The notes: generated by a model not told the origin, from the sequence alone. 64,000 nt of DNA from Tous-C4FEB sp044356555 (GCA_044356555.1 JBIKWB010000002.1:1-64000), one strand, 5' to 3'; positions 26,427 to 35,477 are shown, counted from the stretch's first letter. Made by a program: numbers and translations.

Positions 26427-27454
26427 AGAGCGGAGACTGGCACCATCTGGCCTCGTTGGACGAGGGACTCCTTGGCGGCGGCGAGAACGCGGACCACTCC
26501 GAGCCCGAATTCACCGTTGGCGGTGGGTTGAGAGCGATCCTGCACGCATTTCACGAACTCTTGGTCTTGCCGGAGGAGCGGTTCGAATAATTTCAGCTTC
26601 GGAATAGTGATGGTGCCGTCCCGTAAAATCATATGAAATTCTCCAAAGGAAGTGTAGTGGTTCGCTTCAACGCCTTTGTCGTAGTATCGAATCGGCTCAA
26701 GATTGTTCATGTCATCCCAGACGGCCATTTTTGTTTCGCCGACCAAAGTGAGCTGGCGAACTTTGCGGGGATTCAACCACGAAGTATGCACGTGGCAGAT
26801 TACATTTTCGGGATACACCAAGGTTAAAAACCCAATGTCTTCGACGCCGGGTTGAAGAAAAGCTCCGCAGGTCGCCGATACTTCCAGCGGCGTGGCCCGC
26901 AAAAGGAAATTAAAAATGGAAATATCGTGGCTCGCCAAGTCGTGGATAGCGCCGACGTCCGCGCGCACCGGGCCGAGGTTGGTGCGAACGGCATCCATGT
27001 AGTAGATGCGCCCAAATTCCCGCCGATCAAGTTCGGCCCGCAGGTGCAACACACCCGGATTGTAGAGAAAAACGTGGCCGACCATCAGCACGCGATGGTG
27101 CAGGCGGGCGAGCGCGCAGAGTTGGTCGCATTCCGCCGCCGTAGCAGCCAGCGGTTTCTCGCAGAGCACATCTTTACCGGCTTCCAAGGCTTGTTTCACC
27201 AGTGCGAAATGGCTCTGGACCGGCGTCGCGATCACAACCGCATCAATGTCGGGTGAACTAAAGATTGCCTGAGCGTTCGCAGTGGTTTCGGCGTCGCGAA
27301 ACTGCTCTCGGGCCATCCTTCGCCGCTCTTCCGACAGATCGCAGATATGGACGATCTCAGCTCCTGCGATGGAGTTGAAATTTCGAGCGTGATTTGGTCC
27401 CCACTGGCCGAAGCCGATCAAGCCGATCCGCACTTTTTTAGCTGGTGCTAACAT
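26423..27454 (-). CDS. Gfo/Idh/MocA oxidoreductase, WlbA-like
   Basis: A 343-residue NAD(P)-dependent dehydrogenase. The Rossmann start is RIGLIGFGQWGPNH, the family EKP motif is DVLCEKPLA, and the downstream DLASHDISIF supplies the catalytic-type His/Asp. WlbA enzymes oxidise C3 of UDP-GlcNAc uronic acid, the first committed step before amination and acetylation. The ATG at 27454 (MLAPAKK) was chosen because the frame extended to 27730 shows no family similarity and runs toward the decayed DruA gene. It is the first gene of the seven-gene operon; its promoter should lie just upstream. Confidence 0.9.
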   Translation of the reverse strand: MLAPAKKVRIGLIGFGQWGPNHARNFNSIAGAEIVHICDLSEERRRMAREQFRDAETTANAQAIFSSPDIDAVVIATPVQSHFALVKQALEAGKDVLCEKPLAATAAECDQLCALARLHHRVLMVGHVFLYNPGVLHLRAELDRREFGRIYYMDAVRTNLGPVRADVGAIHDLASHDISIFNFLLRATPLEVSATCGAFLQPGVEDIGFLTLVYPENVICHVHTSWLNPRKVRQLTLVGETKMAVWDDMNNLEPIRYYDKGVEANHYTSFGEFHMILRDGTITIPKLKLFEPLLRQDQEFVKCVQDRSQPTANGEFGLGVVRVLAAAKESLVQRGQMVPVSAL

Positions 27455-27739
27455 GACAAGTGCAGGCTTTTGTTTCTTCGGGTTGTGTCGAGCGCGAAGC
27501 GGTTGCGGCGGATCATTGACGCAGGACTGATTCACCCCGAGCTGCAAATCGCGGATGGGGTGGCGTTCAATCGAGTGGACTGACCAATTGGGTACGCGCC
27601 GCGCAAAGTAGCGGGATGGGCGAACACGGGTCCCCGCATCCTGCGCAACAACACCTGCTCGACACCGTGCGACTTCAGTTGGTCGGTCGCGCCGAGGTGG
27701 CCCACCGGACCGAATGAATCCCCTGAGCACCCCTCCAGG

Positions 27740-28205
27740 ACAACGCCACCCTCGTTGGGGAAGTGCTCCGTTCCTCCGCTGGCACCGCAGACGGCACGAG
27801 GAGGGCGTTGCTGGCCTTCAGCATTGCGAACCTCCATCAAACAGCGCGCGAATCGCATCTCAGCCGGCGCGCTTCGCAAGGTGAATGACGGTGGCCCTCC
27901 GGCATGCAGCACCGCCGCTTCCTGTTGCTGCCCGGCGTCGCGTGCCTGAAAAACCTAGCGAGTCGCCTGCACCGAATCGTCGCGCAATGTCGGCGCGAAG
28001 ATTCTCCCGCGCGCAGGGTCACGCCGTCTTTCTCGTCGAGACCTTAGTCGACCCCGTTAGGTATCGAGGCCCCGGATACCGCGCGGTTAACCGGCAGCCT
28101 CCCGGCAGCACTGCAGACTACGCGCCCGCGGGCTGCGCCGACCACGAGAACCACCGCTGCCCAAAATCGATCGGTGTGTCGCCCTTTGTGCCGGCCGCGG
28201 CCGCG
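27740..28205 (+). pseudogene. Decayed DruA / DUF4338 family gene
   Basis: Consecutive blocks match the DruA family in the right order. ALLAFSIAN starts at 27805. RFLLLPGVACLKNLASRL (around 27919) corresponds to the usual RFLILPWV..NLAS. VFLVETLVDPVRYRGPGYRA (28026) corresponds to LLETFVDP.R..GTCYRAAN. A final PKSIGVSPF corresponds to KDIYVYPL. An in-frame TGA lies between blocks one and two, and a frameshift between two and three. The conserved TCYRAANW has become PGYRAVNR. No intact N-terminal part was found. DruA is the universal component of Druantia anti-phage systems, but family members also travel alone in mobile elements. No druB-E neighbour exists here. Confidence 0.72.
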
Positions 28206-29155
28206 ATGCACCCCGCGGCGACCCACCCGTCAGCTCTCGCCCTGAACGAACGCACGCCGCCGCACAACTATTTGCCCCAAATCGTGCTCACCTAGCTGAT
28301 TGACCTCCTCACTCTCGCGCCTGACGTACCCTGCGCGCTTGGCACCCCCTTGAGAAAGCGCTGAATTATCGCTGCGACCGCACCGGTGACGACGACCGCG
28401 GTTTGGATAGCGCGCGCACCGGCCACGTGCTCGGCGAGCCCTCGCAACTTCGCGACCAGGGCGCGCCACTATTTCGCTAGGCGCTGCAAACCCCGGTACG
28501 CTCGCAATCTAAACCACCTCTGCCGCCACTTCGTCGCTATCTCCGGCTGCGGCTTGGCCCTTAGTCGCTAACCCCGGATTTGGACCGAACCTTGCAACGG
28601 GCTGAGGGTAGCGAGGAACCACGAATAGGGAACGTTCGGCAGCGCTATTTGCAAACAGCAGGCCGTAAACGACGAGGCCGCGTCGTCACCAAACCGCGCC
28701 GGTTCGACTTGCCTGCGGCCACCGGCTGAAACTCGTGGAGTGCTGATCAGCCATGGGTGGAATATCTGTCGTGAGCGTAGGTACCACGAGCCCAGCTTAG
28801 GCTGGTTCACTGAACTTTTACCGAGCCAACGCCACCGACAACGCGGCAAGTGCGCTGGCTTCTTCAAAGCTGAAAAAACGCCAAAGGGAAAGCTCTGGCC
28901 AGCCGCGAACGGCGGGAAGGTTGCCAAAGCGGGGCGCGTAGACTTTGATGTTAGGGACAACTGGCGTGGTGTCGTCAAAAGCCCATCGCAGAAGAGCACG
29001 GAAAAACACGCCGTTGGTTGGCACCAGTACGAAAATACCGCTGCAAATTAAGCGCGTTATCGATTCTTTTCCGCTTTGATCAAAAAAGTTCTTGCCGTGA
29101 ATTGCTCCAACGGTAGTGTCTTCCTCTTTTCCCAAATTCCCTCTCTCAAATCAGT
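28206..29155. other. Long spacer before the ribosomal block
   Basis: About 950 bp with only frames that lack family features; the longest, minus-strand 28568-28999, has an unlikely composition. It is probably decayed mobile DNA. Its end must hold the promoter for rpsL. One weak candidate is TTGCCG (29092-29097) and TAGTGT (29114-29119), 16 bp apart, which would give a short leader without a Shine-Dalgarno sequence. Confidence 0.4.
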
Positions 29156-29539
29156 ATGCCTACCATCAATCAACTCGTGCGGAAAGGCCGCCGCAAAGTG
29201 AGAATCAAGTCCAAGTCGCCGGCTTTGGATGGGAATCCGTTTCGTCGTGGGGTGTGCGTGCAGGTGATGACCCGTACGCCAAAAAAGCCGAACTCGGCTA
29301 TTCGAAAAGTTGCAAAGGTCCGTCTCACCAACGGCAATGAAGTAATTTCTTATATCCCGGACGAGGGCCACAACTTGCAAGAGCACTCGATTGTTTTGGT
29401 GCGGGGTGGCCGCGTTAAGGATTTGCCCGGCGTTCGGTATCACATCGTCCGCGGGACGTTGGACGCAACGGGAGTCGAAAAGCGTCGGCGCAGTCGTTCG
29501 AAGTACGGAGTCAAGCGTCCAAAAGTCGCGAAAAAGTAA
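29156..29539 (+). CDS. rpsL: 30S ribosomal protein S12
   Basis: A 127-residue decoding-centre protein. It shows the universal TPKKPNSA loop, with Lys43 unaltered (the position where streptomycin-resistance changes occur), and GRVKDLPGVRYH. It sits next to 16S helix 44 and monitors codon-anticodon pairing. It is the first gene of the fused str-S10-spc-alpha block, 21 bp before rpsG. No Shine-Dalgarno sequence precedes the ATG. The length is normal for the family, with a basic RSRSKYGVKRPK tail. Confidence 0.98.
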   Translation: MPTINQLVRKGRRKVRIKSKSPALDGNPFRRGVCVQVMTRTPKKPNSAIRKVAKVRLTNGNEVISYIPDEGHNLQEHSIVLVRGGRVKDLPGVRYHIVRGTLDATGVEKRRRSRSKYGVKRPKVAKK

Positions 29540-29560
29540 CTCAAACAAAAGTAATTTACC

Positions 29561-30034
29561 ATGTCACGCCGCCACAGAGCCGATAAGAGACACGTTGAAC
29601 CGGACGCCCGCTATAACAGCCCGCTCGTCGCTCATTTAGTAAACGTCATCATGAAAAGCGGTAAGAAGAATATCGCTCAACGGATCGTTTACGGCGCCTT
29701 CGAAAAGGTCTCGGAAAAATTGGAAAAGGGCGACCCTGTGGATTTGATGTTGGGTGCGCTTGAAAATGCTCGTCCTCGGCTTGAGGTGAAGAGCCGTCGC
29801 GTCGGCGGCGCGACTTACCAGGTTCCAATTGAGATTTCGTTTGAACGCCAGGAGAGCCTCGCGCTGCGTTGGATCGTAGATGCCGCTAGCTCTCGTAAAG
29901 GCCTCCCAATGAGAGATGCGTTGGCTGCCGAGATCATCGACGCTTACAACAATACGGGTTCAGTTGTGAAGAAGAAAGAAGATACTCACAAGATGGCTCA
30001 AGCCAACCGGGCATTTGCACATCTCCGCTGGTAA
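29561..30034 (+). CDS. rpsG: 30S ribosomal protein S7
   Basis: A 157-residue primary binder of the 16S 3' major domain and head organiser at the exit site. It is recognised by MSRRHRADKRHVEPDARYNS, VNVIMKSGKKNIAQRIVYG and the C-terminal KMAQANRAFAHLRW. The start context is TTTACC-ATG, with no Shine-Dalgarno sequence. In E. coli S7 autoregulates the str operon between rpsL and rpsG; here the intergenic gap is only 21 bp, leaving little room for that structure. Confidence 0.98.
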   Translation: MSRRHRADKRHVEPDARYNSPLVAHLVNVIMKSGKKNIAQRIVYGAFEKVSEKLEKGDPVDLMLGALENARPRLEVKSRRVGGATYQVPIEISFERQESLALRWIVDAASSRKGLPMRDALAAEIIDAYNNTGSVVKKKEDTHKMAQANRAFAHLRW

Positions 30035-30054
30035 TTCGAAACTAAATTTAGCTC

Positions 30055-32244
30055 ATGTCCGCTGTCCCTAAAATCACCATTGTCACTGACAAAGCGAAGG
30101 TTTCGCCGGTCAATGCAAAAGAACGTCCTTTCCCGTTGGAATGGACACGGAACATCGGAATCGCCGCGCACATCGATGCCGGCAAAACCACGACAACTGA
30201 GCGCATTCTATTCTATTCTGGAGCGGTTCACAAAATGGGTGAAGTCCACGAGGGAACGACGGTTACCGACTGGATGGAACAGGAGCGCGAGCGTGGTATT
30301 ACCATTACCGCCGCAGCAATTTCGTGTGCATGGAACGCTTCGTGGGGCCCATGGAAAGGGATCAAGCAGCGGATCAATATCATTGATACGCCGGGGCACG
30401 TTGATTTTACCGCAGAAGTAGAACGCTCCTTGCGTGTTCTTGACGGTGCTGTCGCGGTGTTTGATGCAGTTTCTGGAGTTCAGCCTCAGTCCGAGACCGT
30501 ATGGCGCCAAGCCAACAAATACAGGGTTCCGCGGATCGCGTTCATCAACAAGATGGATCGCGTCGGCGCGAATTTCTTCCGTTGTATTGACGATATTCGG
30601 ACCAAATTGAAGGCCAACGCTCACGCGCTTTACCTTCCAATCGGTGCCGAGGAGAACTTTACGGGCCTGATCGATCTCGTGCAGAACGTGGCCTACAGTT
30701 TCGAAGAGGCCGCTAACGATCCCCTCGGCATGAAGCCGACCACCATGCCAATTCCTGACGCAATGAAGGCGCAGGCTAAGGAGTATCGGGATAAATTGAT
30801 CGAAGCGGTCTCCGATTTTGATGACGTTCTCGCTGAGAAGTACCTCAACGGCGAAGAGATCAGTGTCGAGGAGTTGATGTTGTGTGTGCGTAAGGCCACC
30901 ATCTCGCTCCAATTTACCGGTGTTTTCCCAGGTTCAGCTTTTAAGAAGAAGGGTGTTCAGCGCCTTCTCGATTGTGTGGTAAACTATCTTCCGAGCCCGA
31001 TTGATGTCCCGCCGATGCAAGGGCAGGATTCCGACGGCAATCCAGTCGAGGCCGTCGTCAGCGACAGCGCAAAGTTGGCAGGACTGGCGTTCAAACTCTG
31101 GAACGATCCATTCGTCGGTCGTCTCGTTTTCTTCCGAGTATATACCGGACAGTTGCCTCGCGGCATGTCTCTCTACAACCCACGCACCCGGCGCAGCGAA
31201 CGTGTTTCGCGATTGGTGCTGATGCGGGCAATTGAACGCGAAGAAATCGACGTGGCCTACGCGGGCGATATCTGCGCGGTTGTGGGCGTGAAGGAAGTTA
31301 TTACGGGCGATACTCTTTGTGACGAGAATTTCGACATTCGTCTGGAGCCACCCTCTTTCCCTGAGCCGGTTATTTCGATGTCGATCGAACCCAACTCCAA
31401 GGCAGACCAAGAGAAGTTAGGTGTAGCCCTACAGCGCCTCGTTGCCGAAGATCCTACTTTACGTGTCAAGACCGATACCGATACGGGCCAGACCATTCTG
31501 GCCGGCATGGGCGAGCTCCATCTCGAGATCATCATTGATCGCATGAAACGTGAGTTCAAGGTGGAGGCCACATCGGGCAAGCCTCAGATTGCTTACCGCG
31601 AAACGATCGCGAAAGCGTCTGACGGTGAAGGTAAGTTCATTCGGCAATCCGGCGGCAAGGGCCAATACGGACACGTCGTTATCAAGCTTGAGCCGAACGA
31701 AAAGGGCAAGGGCGTTGAAATCTTGAACGAAACGGTCGGCGGTTCGATTCCTAAAGAGTTCATTAAGCCTGCGACTGAAGGTATCCGCGAAGGAAGTAAC
31801 AATGGTGTGGTCGCTGGGTTCCCGGTGGTCGACGTCATTGTTCGCATCATCGACGGTTCATTCCACGAAGTAGACTCGTCGGAATTGGCATTCAAGATGG
31901 CTGGCATCTTCGCATTCAAGGATGCGATGAAGAAGGCTAACCCTATTTTGCTTGAACCCATTATGGGTGTCGAGGTCACCACTCCGGAGGAGTATCAAGG
32001 CGATCTCATGGGTGACATTAATCGTCGCCGCGGGCAGATTCAAGGGATGGAAAACAAAGCAGGTGCGTGCATCATTGCCGCCCACGTGCCGTTGGAGTTA
32101 CTCTTCGGATACGTTACCGACATCCGCTCGCTATCGAAGGGTCGTGCAAGCGCGGGCATCACACCGTCCCATTTCGAACAGGTCCCCAATTCACTGCTCG
32201 CCAAAATTGTCGAAACCAACGCTAAGGGCCCGGCCCGCAGCTAA
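30055..32244 (+). CDS. fusA: Elongation factor G
   Basis: A 729-residue translocation GTPase. The G-domain motifs are AHIDAGKTTTTE, the switch-II DTPGH, and NKMD. Domains II-V follow, with the domain IV segment GGKGQYGHVVI. Compared with typical EF-G of about 700 residues it carries some 20 additional N-terminal residues rich in Lys, Val and Pro. It lies between rpsG (20 bp) and rpsJ (20 bp); tuf, which usually follows, is missing. Confidence 0.98.
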   Translation: MSAVPKITIVTDKAKVSPVNAKERPFPLEWTRNIGIAAHIDAGKTTTTERILFYSGAVHKMGEVHEGTTVTDWMEQERERGITITAAAISCAWNASWGPWKGIKQRINIIDTPGHVDFTAEVERSLRVLDGAVAVFDAVSGVQPQSETVWRQANKYRVPRIAFINKMDRVGANFFRCIDDIRTKLKANAHALYLPIGAEENFTGLIDLVQNVAYSFEEAANDPLGMKPTTMPIPDAMKAQAKEYRDKLIEAVSDFDDVLAEKYLNGEEISVEELMLCVRKATISLQFTGVFPGSAFKKKGVQRLLDCVVNYLPSPIDVPPMQGQDSDGNPVEAVVSDSAKLAGLAFKLWNDPFVGRLVFFRVYTGQLPRGMSLYNPRTRRSERVSRLVLMRAIEREEIDVAYAGDICAVVGVKEVITGDTLCDENFDIRLEPPSFPEPVISMSIEPNSKADQEKLGVALQRLVAEDPTLRVKTDTDTGQTILAGMGELHLEIIIDRMKREFKVEATSGKPQIAYRETIAKASDGEGKFIRQSGGKGQYGHVVIKLEPNEKGKGVEILNETVGGSIPKEFIKPATEGIREGSNNGVVAGFPVVDVIVRIIDGSFHEVDSSELAFKMAGIFAFKDAMKKANPILLEPIMGVEVTTPEEYQGDLMGDINRRRGQIQGMENKAGACIIAAHVPLELLFGYVTDIRSLSKGRASAGITPSHFEQVPNSLLAKIVETNAKGPARS

Positions 32245-32264
32245 ACTCCAGTTATTTTTACGCC

Positions 32265-32573
32265 ATGAAAGGCCAACGAATTCGCATCAAATTACAGGGT
32301 TTCGACTATCGAGTGATCGATCAGTCGGCGCAGGACATCGTTGAGACGGCCAAGCGGTCCGGGGCTCGAGTCTCAGGCCCGATCCCATTGCCCACCCGTA
32401 TCGAAAAGCTCTCGGTCAATCGCTCGCCCCATGTCGACAAGAAGTCGATGGAGCAATTTGAGACCCGCACCCACAAGCGTCTGATTGATATCATCGAGCC
32501 GACCGCTCAAACGGTCGATGAGCTCAAAAAGCTCAATCTCCCTTCTGGCGTCGACATCACCATCAACGTTTAA
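32265..32573 (+). CDS. rpsJ: 30S ribosomal protein S10 / NusE
   Basis: A 102-residue protein with KGQRIRIKLQGFDYRVIDQS and the hallmark loop PLPTRIEKLSVNRSPHV (NusB and rRNA contact). It serves in the small subunit and, as NusE, in antitermination. It is placed directly after fusA instead of heading the S10 operon, and is separated from rplC by 115 bp. The start context is TACGCC-ATG without a ribosome-binding site. Confidence 0.97.
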   Translation: MKGQRIRIKLQGFDYRVIDQSAQDIVETAKRSGARVSGPIPLPTRIEKLSVNRSPHVDKKSMEQFETRTHKRLIDIIEPTAQTVDELKKLNLPSGVDITINV

Positions 32574-32688
32574 GGCCCAGTAAACTAACTCTACAGTCAG
32601 CAGCTGCCTATGTGCCCTATCCGGCACCGCTAGGTTTCTCGCTTAAGTAGGCCGTAAAAACGGAATTATTCCACCTACCGCTTAGCAC
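32574..32688 (+). promoter_or_regulatory. rpsJ-rplC leader region
   Basis: A 115-bp gap inside an otherwise tightly packed block. It contains the hairpin GTGCC-CTATCC-GGCAC (32612-32627) and, before it, the palindrome GCAGCTGC. In E. coli the L4-controlled leader precedes rpsJ; since rpsJ is displaced here, this gap is where an equivalent control element or a promoter for rplC onward could sit. The function is inferred from position only. Confidence 0.4.
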
Positions 32689-33339
32689 ATGATCTCATCG
32701 CTCCTCGGCAAAAAATTAGGCATGACCCAGGTCTACGACGCTCAAAACGTCTTAGTTCCGGTCACTGTCGTAGAGGCAGGACCCTGCCCAGTCGTTCAAG
32801 TAAAGACGGTCGAAAAAGATGGCTATAACGCCGTCCAGATCGGCCTCTCCAGCAAGAAGCCCAAGAATACTTCTGCGGGCGAAATGGGCCATGCGAAAGC
32901 CTCGGGCCTCGAGATCGCACCCCGTCTCCTGAGTGAAATTCGATCAGTATCCGCTCCGACCCTCAAGGTTGGCGATATGATTACCGTCGCCGCCTTTGCG
33001 GAAGGTGAATTCGTCGACGTAAGCGGTGTCACCAAGGGCAAGGGCTTCCAAGGCGTGGTGAAGCGTTTCCGTGTCGCCGGCGGTCCAGCTACGCACGGTT
33101 CTATGTTCCATCGTCGGATCGGATCTATCGGTATGCGTCAGACACCGGGACGTGTCTGGAAAAATCAAGCAATGCCTGGCCATATGGGCAGCGACGCCCG
33201 CACGGTTCAAAATCTCCGGGTTGTTAAAATCATTGCAGAGCAAAACCTCATCCTTGTTAAGGGTGCCATCCCCGGCGCCAACGGCGACGACGTCATTGTT
33301 CGTTCGGCCATCAAGGGACAACCGAAAGCAGCCAAATAA
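32689..33339 (+). CDS. rplC: 50S ribosomal protein L3
   Basis: A 216-residue early-assembly protein whose central loop reaches the peptidyl-transferase centre. It begins LLGKKLGMTQVYD and contains the conserved loop THGSMFHRRIGSIGMRQTPG, with the Gln that is methylated in many bacteria replaced in context by MRQTPG. The length is normal. It is preceded by the long leader gap and followed by rplD after 15 bp. Confidence 0.97.
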   Translation: MISSLLGKKLGMTQVYDAQNVLVPVTVVEAGPCPVVQVKTVEKDGYNAVQIGLSSKKPKNTSAGEMGHAKASGLEIAPRLLSEIRSVSAPTLKVGDMITVAAFAEGEFVDVSGVTKGKGFQGVVKRFRVAGGPATHGSMFHRRIGSIGMRQTPGRVWKNQAMPGHMGSDARTVQNLRVVKIIAEQNLILVKGAIPGANGDDVIVRSAIKGQPKAAK

Positions 33340-33354
33340 TCTGGAGCCTCCGTT

Positions 33355-33990
33355 ATGAAACTTACCGTTTTCAATTCAGATGGTACCACCAGCCGCGAGC
33401 AAGACTTCGCCGGAATTCCGAGCTTTGAGGGAGACAAAGGCACCCAAGCGTTAAAAGAGGTCATTGTGGCCATTAATGCTAATAACCGCCAAGGAACTCA
33501 TTCGACGAAAACGCGCGGAGAAGTTCGTGGTGGTGGTAAGAAACCGTGGCGGCAGAAGGGCACAGGCCGTGCGCGCGCGGGTTCGATCCGCTCTCCCTTG
33601 TGGGTCGGTGGTGGTGTGGTTTTCGGACCAAAACCACGCGACTACTCGAAGAAGATTAATGCAAAAGTTAAGTCTCTCGCGTTCGGCCGCGCCCTGTTCG
33701 ACCGCGCTTCGGCCGGCGAGATCGCTGTGATCGAGCAGTTCGTCGTGGACCTGAAAAAGACCAAGGCGGTGAATTTGATTTTGGGTCGAATCGCTCCGGC
33801 TGGAAAAGTTCTGCTGGTCGATGCGCCTTTCTCCAAAAGCACAGCGCAAGCGGCCCGCAACATCGAGCGCGTCTATCTGCAAGAAGCAGCTAAATTGAAC
33901 CCGGTGGATCTTGCGAAATATAAGAAGATTATTGTGAGCACCAAAGCACTTGAAACCATCATCGCCCGGATCAACGGAGGTAAAAACTGA
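33355..33990 (+). CDS. rplD: 50S ribosomal protein L4
   Basis: A 211-residue exit-tunnel protein. The extended tunnel loop is recognised by GGGKKPWRQKGTGRARAGSI and the following SPLWVGGGVVFGPKPRDY. In enterobacteria it also represses its own operon. A GGAG lies eight bases before the ATG, so this is one of the few genes in the block with a plausible Shine-Dalgarno sequence. Its stop overlaps the rplW start by one base. Confidence 0.97.
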   Translation: MKLTVFNSDGTTSREQDFAGIPSFEGDKGTQALKEVIVAINANNRQGTHSTKTRGEVRGGGKKPWRQKGTGRARAGSIRSPLWVGGGVVFGPKPRDYSKKINAKVKSLAFGRALFDRASAGEIAVIEQFVVDLKKTKAVNLILGRIAPAGKVLLVDAPFSKSTAQAARNIERVYLQEAAKLNPVDLAKYKKIIVSTKALETIIARINGGKN

Positions 33991-34271
33991 TGAACGCCCA
34001 CAACGTCTTAAAGACGGTCCTTCTTACTGAAAAGGCCAACAAGCTATCTGCTCAACTCGGGCAATATACCTTCGAAGTCTTCCCAGATGCCAACAAGCAC
34101 GCGATCGCTCTCGCGGTAGAACAAACCTTCAAGGTCACCGTTCGCCGGGTTAACGTTCAAAACTACCGCGGCAAAAACAAAAAGAGTCGCCAAGGACAAC
34201 CGAGTGTCACGTCCGACTTCAAAAAAGCGATCGTTACGCTCAAGACCGGTGACAAGATCGAACTCGTCTAG
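33990..34271 (+). CDS. rplW: 50S ribosomal protein L23
   Basis: A 93-residue tunnel-exit protein that docks signal recognition particle and trigger factor. It begins MNAHNVLKTVLLTEKANKL and contains VRRVNVQNYRGKNKKSRQG. It overlaps rplD by one base and has the strongest ribosome-binding site of the block, GGAGGT about 8 bases before its ATG. Confidence 0.96.
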   Translation: MNAHNVLKTVLLTEKANKLSAQLGQYTFEVFPDANKHAIALAVEQTFKVTVRRVNVQNYRGKNKKSRQGQPSVTSDFKKAIVTLKTGDKIELV

Positions 34272-34301
34272 TCCCAGTAGCTTATAACCGAAACCATCAC
34301 C

Positions 34302-35168
34302 ATGGCTATTCACTCTTTCCGTCCCCTCACGCCGTCCGGCAGATTCACTTCGCTTAACAAACGAGAGGGTCTTTCTAAAGAGCGCCCACTGCGCAGCCTC
34401 ACCGAAGCTTTAAACAAGACCGGTGGACGAAATGTTTACGGTCGGGTCACATCGCGTCATCGTGGCGGTGGCCACAAACAGCTTTACCGTATCATCGACT
34501 TCAAGCGCGATATCTTGGACATGCCGGCCAAAGTTCAGGCCCTCGAGTATGATCCCAACCGGACCTCTAATATTGCCTTGGTGGCGTATACCAACGGCGA
34601 AAAACGATATATCTTGGCTCCTAATGGACTTAAAGTAGGCGATACTATTTTTGCCTCAAACAAGGCCACGACCAACGATTTCAATGTCGGTAATAATTTC
34701 CCTCTCGCGTTAATTCCGCCTTCAACTCGGCTGCACTGCGTTGAACTGGTTCCGAATCGCGGGGCAAAAATCGCTCGGTCTGCGGGGACTGCCTTGGAGT
34801 TGGTAGCGGTTGAGGATGGCGTTGCTCAGTTGAAGATGCCTTCGGGAGAGCTGCGCGTAGTGAATGCCAAGTGCCGCGCCACGATTGGTGAGGTTGGCAA
34901 CGGCGATCATAATAAACAATCTCTGGGTAAAGCCGGCCGTAGTCGCTGGCTAGGACGACGCCCCCATGTCCGTGGTATGGCGATGAATCCCGTCGATCAT
35001 CCGAACGGCGGCGGCCAAGGTAAATCGAAGGGTGGCGGTGGCCGCCAGCAACTCGTTTCTCCTTGGGGTCAACTGGCCAAAGGCTTTCCAACCCGCAGAC
35101 GCTCAAAGCAATCGAACAGTATGATTATTGTCCACCACAATGGCCGCAAGCCGCGTGGTCGAAAGTAA
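34302..35168 (+). CDS. rplB: 50S ribosomal protein L2
   Basis: A 288-residue protein essential for subunit joining and the peptidyl-transferase centre. It carries SRHRGGGHKQLYR, IARSAGT and the signature GMAMNPVDHPNGGG, where the usual His of HPHGGG is Asn. It is slightly longer than the typical 275 residues. The start context is ATCACC-ATG. Confidence 0.98.
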   Translation: MAIHSFRPLTPSGRFTSLNKREGLSKERPLRSLTEALNKTGGRNVYGRVTSRHRGGGHKQLYRIIDFKRDILDMPAKVQALEYDPNRTSNIALVAYTNGEKRYILAPNGLKVGDTIFASNKATTNDFNVGNNFPLALIPPSTRLHCVELVPNRGAKIARSAGTALELVAVEDGVAQLKMPSGELRVVNAKCRATIGEVGNGDHNKQSLGKAGRSRWLGRRPHVRGMAMNPVDHPNGGGQGKSKGGGGRQQLVSPWGQLAKGFPTRRRSKQSNSMIIVHHNGRKPRGRK

Positions 35169-35190
35169 GTAACCCTTTAACTATCGCATC

Positions 35191-35466
35191 ATGGCCCGCT
35201 CCATCAAAAAAGGATTCTTTGTAGACTACCATCTTCTCGAAAAAATCGAGAAGGCGGTAAAGACTGCGGCTAAGAAACCAATCCAAACTTGGTCTCGCCG
35301 TTCGACGATTACACCCGACTTCATTGGCCATACCTTTAGTGTTCACAACGGTAAGGTATTTACGGCGGTTTATGTAACGGAGAACATGGTGGGTCACAAA
35401 TTAGGCGAGTTCGCTCCTACACGTGTTTTCAAGGGGCACGGCGGTATGACTCGCAAGGAGATTTAA
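35191..35466 (+). CDS. rpsS: 30S ribosomal protein S19
   Basis: A 91-residue head protein near the A site. It starts MARSIKKGFFVDYHLLEKIE and contains WSRRSTITPDFIGHTFSVHN and the tail GEFAPTRVFKGHGG. The length is normal. It is followed after 11 bp by a gene that is not ribosomal. Confidence 0.97.
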   Translation: MARSIKKGFFVDYHLLEKIEKAVKTAAKKPIQTWSRRSTITPDFIGHTFSVHNGKVFTAVYVTENMVGHKLGEFAPTRVFKGHGGMTRKEI

Positions 35467-35477
35467 CGGCCACTCGT

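Noticed and set aside
28568..28999. 143-residue minus-strand frame in the spacer
   Set aside because: No family match, unusual composition, no start context; not supportable as a gene.
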